The position numbers were made by a program, and so were the translations under genes. The notes beneath the pieces were generated by a model. It saw nothing but the letters and a program-made list of their open reading frames with translations, did not search any database and was not told the DNA's origin. Shown one piece after another: positions 25,997-35,342 of a stretch of DNA of 64,000 nucleotides. The DNA lies in assembly GCA_963744575.1 (NCBI GenBank), contig CAVUUF010000015.1, positions 62,001-126,000 on the forward strand, read 5' to 3'. The DNA comes from Palsa-504 sp963744575. Its GTDB lineage: Bacteria > Actinomycetota > Actinomycetes > Streptosporangiales > Streptosporangiaceae. The stretch's first letter is position 1. Each line of letters opens with the position of its first letter.

Positions 25997-26803
25997 GTGA
26001 CCTGGGTCTGCGCTACCTGCGGCAACCATTTTCCCGACCCGCGCCCGGAGGTATGTAGGGTATGCGCGGACGAGCGGCAGTGGGTGCCGCCGGGCGGCCA
26101 GCGGTGGACGACGCTGGCCGACCTGGCCGCGGCCGGGCACTCCAGCGACGTCCGCGTGGTGGAGCCCGGCCTGACCGGGATCGGCGCGGACCCGCCGGTG
26201 GCCATCGGGCAGCGCTCGCTGCTGGTGGCCGCGGACGCCGGCAACGTGCTGTGGGACCCATCCGGGTTCATTGATGACGCGGCGGTGAGCGCGGTGCGGT
26301 CGGCGGGGGGACTTCACTTTGTGACCGCGAGCCATCCGCACTTCTACGGTGCGATCGCTTCCTGGGCGCGGGAGTTCGGCGCCGAGATCCTGGTGCCCGC
26401 CGACGACGCCGGGTGGCTGCGGGCCGGCGCGGACCTGCGGGTGCGGCTGTGGTCGGGCGCGCTTGACGTGCTGCCCGGGGTGACGCTGGTCCAGTGCGGC
26501 GGGCACTTCCCCGGCAGCGCCGTGCTGCACTGGGCGGCTGGCGCCGAGGGCCGCGGCGTGCTGCTGTCCGGGGACACCATCTTCGTGACGCCGGGCGGGG
26601 ACCGGGTGACGTTCGTCTGGTCGGCGCCGAACCGGCTGCCGTTGTCCGCGACGGCGGTCCGGGGCGTGGTCTCGGCGGTGGAGCCGTTTTCGTTTGACCG
26701 GATCTACGGCGGCTGGTGGGCTCCGGTGCTGCGGTCGGGGGCCTGGGAGACGGTACGGACCTCGGCGCTGCGGTACATCGAGCACCTGGAGGGCCTGGCC
26801 TAG
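25997..26803 (+). CDS. Zinc-ribbon plus metallo-beta-lactamase-fold hydrolase
   Basis: 268 residues from a GTG at 25997 (a TTG lies one codon earlier), 7 nt after the sqdB-like stop. The N-terminus has two CxxC pairs (CATC and CRVC), a rubredoxin/zinc-ribbon-like knuckle. The MBL fold follows, with TASHPHFYGAI where HxHxDH is expected, and later GGHFPGS and LSGDTIFV. The metal site is therefore atypical. Function unknown. Confidence 0.75.
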   Translation: MTWVCATCGNHFPDPRPEVCRVCADERQWVPPGGQRWTTLADLAAAGHSSDVRVVEPGLTGIGADPPVAIGQRSLLVAADAGNVLWDPSGFIDDAAVSAVRSAGGLHFVTASHPHFYGAIASWAREFGAEILVPADDAGWLRAGADLRVRLWSGALDVLPGVTLVQCGGHFPGSAVLHWAAGAEGRGVLLSGDTIFVTPGGDRVTFVWSAPNRLPLSATAVRGVVSAVEPFSFDRIYGGWWAPVLRSGAWETVRTSALRYIEHLEGLA

Positions 26804-26934
26804 CCTTCGCCGAGCTCTTCGCACCAGCGCCCTCGCCAGTCACAATGGCCTCAACTGTCGCCTAGTCCGATTCAATGAAAGTGGCGCTCTACGGATAGAT
26901 GCGGTAGAGAGTCACATTCACTGAATTCTCCGGG

Positions 26935-27228
26935 CTAGCTCATGCGGAGAGTCCAGGCGCCGGTCGCGGCGTCCCGGCGCAGTTCGTATACCTCCGAGGT
27001 CATGCCCTGGCCCGGAGCTGCCCCCACGCGCCAGAACTCCAGTTCGGGCTGGCCCGGCCCGGTCTCGGAGGCGCCGGAATCGGCGGGGGCCCGCCACCAC
27101 TCCCGGTTGATGACCCAGTGCTCCAGGATGGTACGGACGGTGTAAAGCCGGCTTCGCCACACGAACCTGAGCGGCCTGCCATCGGCCCGGGCCTGGACGT
27201 TGACCGGCTCGCCGTACACCCTGTTCAT
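26935..27228 (-). CDS. DUF6504-like small protein
   Basis: 97 residues from the ATG at 27228. The N-terminal YGEPVNV, then GRPLRFVWRSRLYTVRTILEHW, a WWR motif and EVYELRRD resemble the DUF6504 family of actinobacteria (in that family often near DNA polymerase Y genes, not seen here). Likely cytoplasmic; function unknown. The AT-rich stretch 27400-27480 upstream may hold its promoter. Confidence 0.65.
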   Translation of the reverse strand: MNRVYGEPVNVQARADGRPLRFVWRSRLYTVRTILEHWVINREWWRAPADSGASETGPGQPELEFWRVGAAPGQGMTSEVYELRRDAATGAWTLRMS

Positions 27229-27494
27229 GCCGTGTCTACCCGCCTGCTCGCCTCCGGCCGCGTATGGATGTGACAACCTGGACGTTCTTTGGTGCACGAT
27301 GCCGCAACCACCACAATTCCGGCTGACGGCGGATCAGGAATCACTCATCAGGCACCCCTTCGGCTCGCGGAAGGGTGGTCTCTCGGGCCGCCGCGGAAGC
27401 GGGGTACGGCGTTCATCGAATATTAGTTCATTAGAACAAAAGTGCAAAAACTAGCTCACTAGCTTAGCTGTGAGAACTCAAAATGTCAGTCCTC

Positions 27495-27531
27495 CCCGGC
27501 ATAGTGGTGGCCGGATCACCACTGTGCCGGG
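27495..27531 (-). terminator. Strong hairpin downstream of glyA
   Basis: CCGGCATAGTGGTG pairs with CACCACTGTGCCGG across a 7-nt loop (one G-U type pair), extended by a C-G pair at the base. It lies about 140 nt past the glyA stop. No T-run follows, so termination is inferred from stem strength only. Confidence 0.45.
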
Positions 27532-27574
27532 CGTACGCGGCGGGCCGCCGGTACTCGGCACCAGGGAGCCGCCC

Positions 27575-27652
27575 GAGCGCCGCAGGCGAGTGGGCTGAGC
27601 GCCGCAGGCGAGTGGGCTGAGCGCCGCAGGCGAGTGGGCTGAGCGCCGTCGG
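27575..27652. repeat. 22-nt tandem repeat, three and a half copies
   Basis: The unit GAGCGCCGCAGGCGAGTGGG plus CT is repeated exactly at 27575, 27597 and 27619, followed by a partial diverged copy at 27641. It lies immediately downstream of the glyA stop. Confidence 0.9.
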
Positions 27653-27667
27653 CGGGCCGGGGAGGTC

Positions 27668-28939
<1,272 letters not shown>

Positions 28940-29027
28940 GACAGACCTCCTCCGCAGGAGACTACCGGTCCCGGCGCACGCGGGTCACGGGGGCACGCAC
29001 CAAGTCCGTTCGGTACCTTCCTCTCGG

Positions 29028-29062
29028 GGGTTGTGCGGGGTCGTCCCCCCGGGCCAACACTG
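29028..29062 (+). repeat. G-run hairpin repeat, intergenic copy
   Basis: GGGGTCGTCCCCCCGGGCCA (29037-29056) is identical to the complement of part of the cobB insert. It lies just upstream of the nucleoside hydrolase ribosome binding site. Confidence 0.65.
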
Positions 29063-29093
29063 TTGGTACCACAAGGGAGCGAGGAAACCGTAC

Positions 29094-30113
29094 ATGCCCA
29101 CCAAAATCATCCTCGACTGCGACCCAGGAATCGATGACGCGCTCGCGATCGCGTTCGCGCACGGACACCCCGACATCAACCTGGTCGGCCTCACCACCGT
29201 GGCGGGCAACGTCGGGCTGGCCAAGACGACGGCGAACGCGCTGGCGGTATGCGAGTTCATCGGCGCCGCCGGGACGCCGGTGACCGGGGGCTGCGCCGGG
29301 CCGCTGCTGCGGCCGGTGCTCGACGCGCGGCACGTGCACGGCGACTCGGGCCTGGGCGGGGCGGTCCTGCCCGCCGCGGCGGCCGGCCCGGCCGCCGGGC
29401 ATGCGGTCGACTACATCATCGACACCGTGGGAGCCGCCCCCGGCGAGATCACGCTGGTCGCCACCGGCCCGCTGACCAACATCGCGCTGGCCGTGCGGCG
29501 CGAGCCGCGGCTGGCGGACTGGGTGCGCGGGTTCGTGATCATGGGAGGTTCGGCGGGCCGGGGCAACGTGACGCCGGCCGCCGAGTACAACATCTGGGCC
29601 GACCCGGAGGCGGCCGCGGCGGTGTTCCGGGCCGGCTGGATCGTCACCATGCTCGGCCTCGACGTGACCCTGCGGACCGGGGCCACCGCATCGGTGCTGC
29701 GCCAGATGGGCGAGCTCGGTCCGCTGGGCACCACGTTGCTGCTGCCGGCCCTCGAGCAGTACCGGTCGGTCCGCGAGACCGCCTCGCGGGGGGGCCAGGG
29801 GGGACGGGGGGCGGGAGCCCCCCGTGCAGGGGAATTGCCAGGGGGGTCGTCCCCCCTGGGAGCAGGACCGCCGGTGCACGACGTCTGCGCGGTGGCGTGG
29901 GTGGCGCAGCCTGACCTGTTCGGCCTGATCCCGGCGCGGGTTCAGGTGGAGCTGGCCGGGCAGTTCACGGCCGGCATGACGGTGATCGACTTCGACGTCC
30001 CCGGCGAGGTGCAGAGCGCCAACGCGCTGGTCGCGATGCACATCGACGTGGACAGGTTCTGGCAGGGCACGCTCGGCACCTACGCACGGGTGGCGGAGGG
30101 CATGCGCGGCTAG
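29094..30113 (+). CDS. Inosine-uridine-preferring nucleoside hydrolase family protein
   Basis: 339 residues from the ATG at 29094 (GGGAGCGAGG upstream). The N-terminal ILDCDPGIDDALAI is the calcium/ribose-binding signature, and VHDVCAV holds the active-site His near the end. It hydrolyses N-glycosidic bonds of ribonucleosides for salvage. About 26 residues before VHD form a Gly-rich insert (RGGQGGRGAG to GGSSPLGAG) coded by a G-run hairpin repeat; related enzymes lack it. It is in a loop position, so activity may survive. Confidence 0.92.
   Translation: MPTKIILDCDPGIDDALAIAFAHGHPDINLVGLTTVAGNVGLAKTTANALAVCEFIGAAGTPVTGGCAGPLLRPVLDARHVHGDSGLGGAVLPAAAAGPAAGHAVDYIIDTVGAAPGEITLVATGPLTNIALAVRREPRLADWVRGFVIMGGSAGRGNVTPAAEYNIWADPEAAAAVFRAGWIVTMLGLDVTLRTGATASVLRQMGELGPLGTTLLLPALEQYRSVRETASRGGQGGRGAGAPRAGELPGGSSPLGAGPPVHDVCAVAWVAQPDLFGLIPARVQVELAGQFTAGMTVIDFDVPGEVQSANALVAMHIDVDRFWQGTLGTYARVAEGMRG
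29788..29872 (+). repeat. G-run hairpin repeat inserted in frame in the nucleoside hydrolase
   Basis: Contains the perfect hairpin CCAGGGGGG-TCGT-CCCCCCTGG (29838-29859) and further runs of six or more G. It codes, like the cobB insert, for a peptide with GGSSP. Confidence 0.7.
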
Positions 30114-30132
30114 CCGTGACTCTGGGTCCGGG

Positions 30133-30822
30133 TCACCCGCGGGATTCCAGGTCGCCTTCGGCGTCCAGGTAGACCTGGCGCAGCCGGTCCAGGGTCTTGG
30201 CGTCGGGGGACTCCCACAGTCCGCGGGAAGCGGCTTCGAGCAGGCGCTCGGTGATGCCGCGAAGCGCCCAGGGGTTGGCGCGCTGCAGGAACGAGCGGGT
30301 CTGCTCGTCGAAGACGTAGGAGGCGGCCAGCTGCTCGTACATCCAGTCCGGGACCACGCCGGCGGTGGCGTCGTAGCCGAACAGGTAGTCCACGGTCGCG
30401 GCGAGTTCGAACGCGCCCTTGTAGCCGTGCCGGCGCATGGCCGCGATCCAGCGCGGGTTCACCACCCGGGACCGGAACACCCGCCGGGTCTCTTCGGCCA
30501 GCGTGCGGGTCTTCGGCGCGTCGGGCACGGCGGAGTCGCCGATGTAGGCGGCGGGGTTGCGGCCGGTCAGGGAGCGGACCATGGCGACCATGCCGCCGTG
30601 GTACTGGAAGTAGTCGTCGGAGTCAGCGATGTCGTGCTCGCGGGTGTCGATGTTCTTGGCTGCCACCGTGATCCGGCGGAACGCGCCCTCCATGTCCGGC
30701 CGGGCCGCCGTGCCGTCCAGCCCGCGGCCGTAGGCGTAGCCACCCCAGACGGCGTAGACCTCGGCCAGGTCGGCGTCGTCGCGCCAGTTCCGCGCGTCGA
30801 TCAGCGGCAGCAGGCCGGCCCG
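30133..30822 (-). pseudogene. cobN: CobN C-terminal part, split off by a frameshift
   Basis: After the break, the minus strand continues in another frame with the expected CobN sequence: PLIDARNWRDDADLAEVYAV, WGGYAYGRGLDG, then KNIDTREHDIADSDDYFQYH to the stop at 30133. The first in-frame ATG is only at 30693, so on its own it would give a 186-residue fragment without the junction. With the 975-residue part, the total is near the usual CobN length. Confidence 0.85.
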
Positions 30823-33728
30823 TACGCGCCCGGCTTGGAGCCGAAGATCCTGGTCGTGGCGCGCCGCCAGTCACCGTGCCGGTCCTGGTCGGCCACGGCA
30901 TGAGCGCGCAGGAAGTTGGACCCGGGCGGTTCGTCAAGGGCCGCGACGGCGCCGATGGCGTCGTCAAGCAGCGCGATCACGTGCGGGAACGCGTCCCGGA
31001 AGAAGCCGGAAATGCGCAGCGTGACGTCGATCCTCGGCCGGCCGAGTTCGGCCAGCGGGATGATCTCGAAGCCGGTGACCCGGCGGGACGCGTCGTCCCA
31101 CCGCGGACGGCAGCCGATGAGCGCGAGCACCTCGGCGATGTCGTCGCCCTGGGTGCGCATGGCCGAGGTGCCCCACACGGTCAGGCCGACGCAGCGCGGG
31201 TACTCCCCCTCGTCCGCGAGGTGCCGGGCCAGCAGCGATTCGGCCAGCGCCAGGCCGGTCTGGAAGGACGTGCGGGACGGGATGGCCTTGGGGTCGACGG
31301 AGTAGAAGTTACGCCCGGTCGGCAGGACGTTGACCAGGCCGCGCGTGGGCGAGCCCGATGGCCCGGCCGGCACGTAGCCGCCGCCGAGCGCGTGCAGCAC
31401 GGCATCGATCTCGCGTGTGGTCGCGCGCAGGCGTGGCACGACCTCGGCGCAGGCGAACTCGAGGACGCGGACGACCTGGCTCGGGGATTTGTCGGGCTTG
31501 GCCTGGGCGGGAGTGTTGCTGAGGATGCTGGTGGCTACTTCGGGGGCGCGGGTGGCGTCCCAGTTGGTGGCGGCGATGGCTTCGACGAGTTCGCGGGCGG
31601 TGCGCTCGTAGCGGTCGGTGTCGGCGCGGGGAGCGTTCTCGCCCTCGGACAGGCCGAGGCCGGCCCGCAGGCCGGGGAGGACGCCCCAGCGGGCGCTCCA
31701 CAGCTGGGGCGCGCGCAGGATGACCAGGACCAGGTTGACCAGGGCCTCCCCGGACGGGGCGGCGCCGAGGACGTGCAGGCCGTCGCGGATCGCGGCGTCC
31801 TTGACCTCGCACAGGTAGCCGTCGATGTGCAGCACGAACTCATCGAATTCGGCCGAACCGGGCTTGGTGTCGACGCCCAGGTCATGGTGCAGGTGGGCGG
31901 CCTGGATCAGGGACCAGATCTGGGCCCGCAGCGCAGGCAGCTTGTCCGGGTCGAGCGCGGCCACGGTGGCGTACTCGTCCAGCAGCTGCTCGAGCTTGGC
32001 CAGCTCGCCGTAGGTGCCGGCCCGGGCCATCGGCGGCACCAGGTGGTCGACGATGACCGCGTGCCCGCGCCGCTTGGCCTGGGTCCCCTCCCCCGGGTCG
32101 TTGACGATGAACGGGTACACCAGCGGCAGGTCCCCCAGCACCGCGTCCGGCGCGCACTCCGCCGACAGGCCGAGCCCCTTGCCGGGCAGCCACTCCAGCG
32201 TGCCGTGCTTGCCCAGGTGCACGATCGCGTCGGCGCCGAAGTCCCCGGCCAGCCACCGGTACGCGGCCAGGTAGTGGTGCGACGGCGGCAGGTCGGGATC
32301 GTGGTAGATGGCGATCGGGTTCTCGCCGAAGCCGCGCGGCGGCTGGATCATCAGCACCACGTTCCCGAACCGCAGGCAGGCGAGCACGATGTCGCCGGTG
32401 CTCTCGTCGGTGTACAGCTCACCGGGCGGGGCGCCCCAGTGCGCGGAGATGCGGGAGGCCAGCTCGTTCGGCAAAGCAGAAAAGTAGCGGCGGTAGGCGG
32501 CCAGCGGGACCCGGGCCGGGGCGGCGCGGAGCTGGTCCTCGGTGAGCCACTCGGTGTCGTGGCCGCCGGCCGCGATCAGCGCGTGGATCAGCGCGTCGCC
32601 GTCTTCTGGGAAGCCGTCGCCGAGGTCGTAGCCGGCCTCGCGCATGGCCCGCAGCAGCGCGACGGCGGACGCCGGGGTGTCCAGGCCGACCGCGTTGCCG
32701 ACCCGGGAGTGCTTGGTGGGGTAGGAGGAGAGCATGATGGCGACGCGCTTGGCCGCGTTCGGGGTGCGGGCCAGGCGGGCATGCCGGACGGCGATCCCGG
32801 CCAGCCGGGCGGCGCGCCCGGGGTCGGCGGCGTAGCGGGGGATCCCGTCCGGGCCTTCTTCCTTGAACGAGAACGGCACGGTGATCAGGCGGCCGTCGAA
32901 CTCGGGGATCGCGACCTGCATCGCGGCGTCGATCGGGGCCAGCGCGGCGCCTGAGGCCTGCCACTGCGCCCGCGAGCTGGTCAGGCACAGGCCCTGCAGC
33001 ACCGGGACGTCCAGGCCGGCCAGTACCCCCGCGTCCCAGTCGCCGTCGGCGGTGGCATCGGCCGCGGCGGATCCGCCGGCCGCGAGCACGGTGGTGATGA
33101 TCGCGTCGGCGGGCTCGAGCAGGTTGAGGAGCCCCTGATCGGCGGCGCGCAGGGAGGCGCAGAAGACCGGCAGCGGCGTCGCTCCGGCGGCGGCCAGGGC
33201 GGCGCAGAGGGTGTCGACGAACGTGGTGTTGCCGGACAGTTCGTGGGCGCGGTAAAAGACGACGGCGACCACGGGGCCCTCGGCGGGCCGGGGAGCGGGG
33301 AGCTGGTGCACGCCGTGGGCGGGCATGGGGCGCGGCGGGGCGAAGCCCTCGCCGGTGAGGAACACGGTGTCGGACAGGAAGCGGGCCAGCTCGCGCAGGT
33401 TATCCGGGCCGCCCTCGCGCAGGTAGCCGAGGGCTTCGGTGGCCACGCCCGCGGGCACCGTGGACAGCGCCATCAGCTCGGCGTCCGGGCTGGCTTCACC
33501 GCCCAGCGCAACCAGCGGCTTCCCGGTTGCGGTCAGCGCGGTTACCCCTTCCGGCCAGGCCTTACGACCGCCGAGGAGCCTGAGCACCACCAGGTCGGCC
33601 CGCCCGGCCAGGCGGCTGACGTCATCGATCGCGGCGCGGGCGGGGTTGGCGGTCAGGTAGCCGGCGCCGGATGCCGCGGCCGCGAGCAGCTCGGTGTCGG
33701 CGGTGGAAACCAAGAGAATGGTGAGCAC
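30801..33728 (-). CDS. cobN: Cobaltochelatase subunit CobN, frameshifted near its 3' end
   Basis: 975 residues of a CobN/BchH-type chelatase (SGNTTFVDTLCAAL, MLSSYPTKHSRVGNAVGLDT, HLGKHGTLEWLPGKGLGLS, RIFGSKPGAYG). CobN binds the corrinoid and cobalt and is driven by an ATPase/VWA partner, here probably the gene at 19607-21763. Right after SKPGAYG the reading frame should give AGLLPLID, but gives PACCR-stop. The G-run at 30819-30821 has three G where four would keep the frame. Either a real inactivating deletion or a sequencing error. Confidence 0.9.
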   Translation of the reverse strand: MLTILLVSTADTELLAAAASGAGYLTANPARAAIDDVSRLAGRADLVVLRLLGGRKAWPEGVTALTATGKPLVALGGEASPDAELMALSTVPAGVATEALGYLREGGPDNLRELARFLSDTVFLTGEGFAPPRPMPAHGVHQLPAPRPAEGPVVAVVFYRAHELSGNTTFVDTLCAALAAAGATPLPVFCASLRAADQGLLNLLEPADAIITTVLAAGGSAAADATADGDWDAGVLAGLDVPVLQGLCLTSSRAQWQASGAALAPIDAAMQVAIPEFDGRLITVPFSFKEEGPDGIPRYAADPGRAARLAGIAVRHARLARTPNAAKRVAIMLSSYPTKHSRVGNAVGLDTPASAVALLRAMREAGYDLGDGFPEDGDALIHALIAAGGHDTEWLTEDQLRAAPARVPLAAYRRYFSALPNELASRISAHWGAPPGELYTDESTGDIVLACLRFGNVVLMIQPPRGFGENPIAIYHDPDLPPSHHYLAAYRWLAGDFGADAIVHLGKHGTLEWLPGKGLGLSAECAPDAVLGDLPLVYPFIVNDPGEGTQAKRRGHAVIVDHLVPPMARAGTYGELAKLEQLLDEYATVAALDPDKLPALRAQIWSLIQAAHLHHDLGVDTKPGSAEFDEFVLHIDGYLCEVKDAAIRDGLHVLGAAPSGEALVNLVLVILRAPQLWSARWGVLPGLRAGLGLSEGENAPRADTDRYERTARELVEAIAATNWDATRAPEVATSILSNTPAQAKPDKSPSQVVRVLEFACAEVVPRLRATTREIDAVLHALGGGYVPAGPSGSPTRGLVNVLPTGRNFYSVDPKAIPSRTSFQTGLALAESLLARHLADEGEYPRCVGLTVWGTSAMRTQGDDIAEVLALIGCRPRWDDASRRVTGFEIIPLAELGRPRIDVTLRISGFFRDAFPHVIALLDDAIGAVAALDEPPGSNFLRAHAVADQDRHGDWRRATTRIFGSKPGAYGPACCR

Positions 33729-33834
33729 TCACCGATAGTGCCATGCTGGGCGACAGCGAAATCGCGTGGCACTCACAGGCGGCGTTCAGGGTGAGCCCGG
33801 TGACATCCAAGAACGCGGACTCACCCTTAGCGGT

Positions 33835-34491
33835 ATGGAAACCAATCATGACCGACGCTACGACAGCTACCCGGCGGGCGCATCCGATCCTTCCCGTCCG
33901 GCCCGCGGGAAGAGGTGGCACCGGTGGGGCGTCGGCGCCGCCCTGGCCGGCTTCCTCGTGGGCGGCGGGATCACCCTGGCCGTGACGTCCGGGGGCGGCA
34001 CCGCGGTGGCCAGCCCGGCGTCCGGCTCTACGTCCGGCTCTACGTCCGGCTCGCAGGCGGCCGGGCTGAACACCGCCCTCAGCGCCGCGGCCAGCAACTC
34101 CACCACCGTTCCCGCCACCCGCGTCCGCTGGGCGCTGGGCCGGCTGCGCCGTCTGGGCGGCGTGGAGGGAACGGTGACCTTCCACAACAAGACCGGTTTC
34201 CACACGCTCTCGTTCGAACGGGGCACCATCCAGTCGGTGAGCGGCAGCGACGTCGTGATCAAGTCGCCGGACGGCACCACCTGGACCTGGCGGATCGTGA
34301 GCGACACCGTGGTCAGGAAGAATGGCAGCAAGACCACGACGAGTGCGCTGTCAGCAGGCGAAACAGTGTTCACTGGAGGCCCGGTGGTGAGCGGGACACG
34401 GGACGCCCGGCTGATCGTGATCAGGCCGGCGGGCGCTGCGGGGCCTTCCTCGGGATCTTCCTCGGGACCCACTGGATCTACATCGGCCTAG
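33835..34491 (+). CDS. Membrane-anchored protein with DUF5666-like beta domain
   Basis: 218 residues from the ATG at 33835. A short basic cytoplasmic part, one membrane segment (VGAALAGFLVGGGITLAV), a Ser/Thr/Gly linker with SGSTSGSTSGS, then an extracellular domain with DUF5666-like rhythm (GTVTFHN, VSGSDVVIKSPDGTTWTW, LSAGETVFTGG). It probably sits outside the membrane and senses or binds something unknown. It is followed by a hairpin terminator and then by a two-component system, which it may be linked to. Confidence 0.7.
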   Translation: METNHDRRYDSYPAGASDPSRPARGKRWHRWGVGAALAGFLVGGGITLAVTSGGGTAVASPASGSTSGSTSGSQAAGLNTALSAAASNSTTVPATRVRWALGRLRRLGGVEGTVTFHNKTGFHTLSFERGTIQSVSGSDVVIKSPDGTTWTWRIVSDTVVRKNGSKTTTSALSAGETVFTGGPVVSGTRDARLIVIRPAGAAGPSSGSSSGPTGSTSA

Positions 34492-34520
34492 ACGTCGTTG
34501 AGTTAACCAGCGACGCATAC

Positions 34521-34549
34521 CGCGGCGCGCCCGGACGGGGCGCGCCGCG
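34521..34549. terminator. Strong GC hairpin between the DUF5666-like gene and the response regulator
   Basis: CGCGGCGCGCCC pairs perfectly with GGGCGCGCCGCG across a 5-nt loop. No T-run follows, as is common in actinomycetes. Confidence 0.7.
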
Positions 34550-34604
34550 TCATGCTGAACAATTACCTGCGCACGCGATGCGGCACAATGAAACGTGAGA
34601 GGCC

Positions 34605-35342
34605 ATGGCAGACGGTGACCGAATCCCCAAGGTGCTCGTCGTCGACGACGAGCCGAACATCCGTGAGCTCGTGGAGGTCGCGCTCAAGTTCCACGGCTGC
34701 GCGGTCTCCGTCAGCGCCACCGGCAAGGACGCGCTGCACCAGATGGAGATGTACGAGCCGGACCTGATGATCCTCGACGTCATGCTGCCCGACATGGACG
34801 GCTTCGAGGTCTGCCGGGCGCTGCGGAACGAGGGCAACGACGTCCCGGTCATCTTCCTGACCGCGCGGGACACTACCTCGGACACGATCCGCGGGCTCAC
34901 ACTGGGCGGCGACGACTACGTGACCAAGCCGTTCTCGGTGGAGGCCCTGGTGGCCAGGGTCCGGGCGGTGCTGCGCCGCACCACCCGCACGCACGGCGGC
35001 GACGGCGTGCCCGAAGACTCGGCCCTGCTCACCGTGGGTGACCTGGAACTGGACGAGGAGCACTGGGTGGTGCGGCGCGCCGGAACCCAGGTGGAGCTCT
35101 CGCCGACGGAGTTCCGGCTGCTCGCCTACCTGATGCGTAACCAGGGCCGGATGCTGACCAGGCAGCAGCTGCTTGAGAACGTGTGGGGCTGGGAATTCGC
35201 CGGCCAGTCCCAGGTGGTGGAGACCTACGTCAGCTACCTGCGCCGCAAGCTCGACCCGCTCGGCCCGCCGCTGATCCATACCCAGCGCGGCGTCGGCTAC
35301 AGCCTGCGCCCGCCACCGGAAACCGAACGCGCGAGCCGGTGA
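34605..35342 (+). CDS. OmpR-family response regulator
   Basis: 245 residues. Receiver domain with acidic pocket DDEPNIREL and phospho-acceptor Asp58 (DLMILDVMLPD), switch Thr and Lys (TARDTTSD, DYVTKPFS). The C-terminal winged helix reads LSPTEFRLLAYLM and VVETYVSYLRRKLD. GAGAGG precedes the ATG. It is coupled to the histidine kinase by a GTGA overlap. Targets unknown. Confidence 0.96.
   Translation: MADGDRIPKVLVVDDEPNIRELVEVALKFHGCAVSVSATGKDALHQMEMYEPDLMILDVMLPDMDGFEVCRALRNEGNDVPVIFLTARDTTSDTIRGLTLGGDDYVTKPFSVEALVARVRAVLRRTTRTHGGDGVPEDSALLTVGDLELDEEHWVVRRAGTQVELSPTEFRLLAYLMRNQGRMLTRQQLLENVWGWEFAGQSQVVETYVSYLRRKLDPLGPPLIHTQRGVGYSLRPPPETERASR

Larger units (their letters stand above)
27229..27667. 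other. Intergenic region with AT-rich stretch, hairpin and tandem repeats
   Basis: No gene is supported here. It holds an AT-rich block (27418-27482), a strong hairpin (27495-27531) and a 22-nt tandem repeat (27575-27652), each listed separately. Confidence 0.7.
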
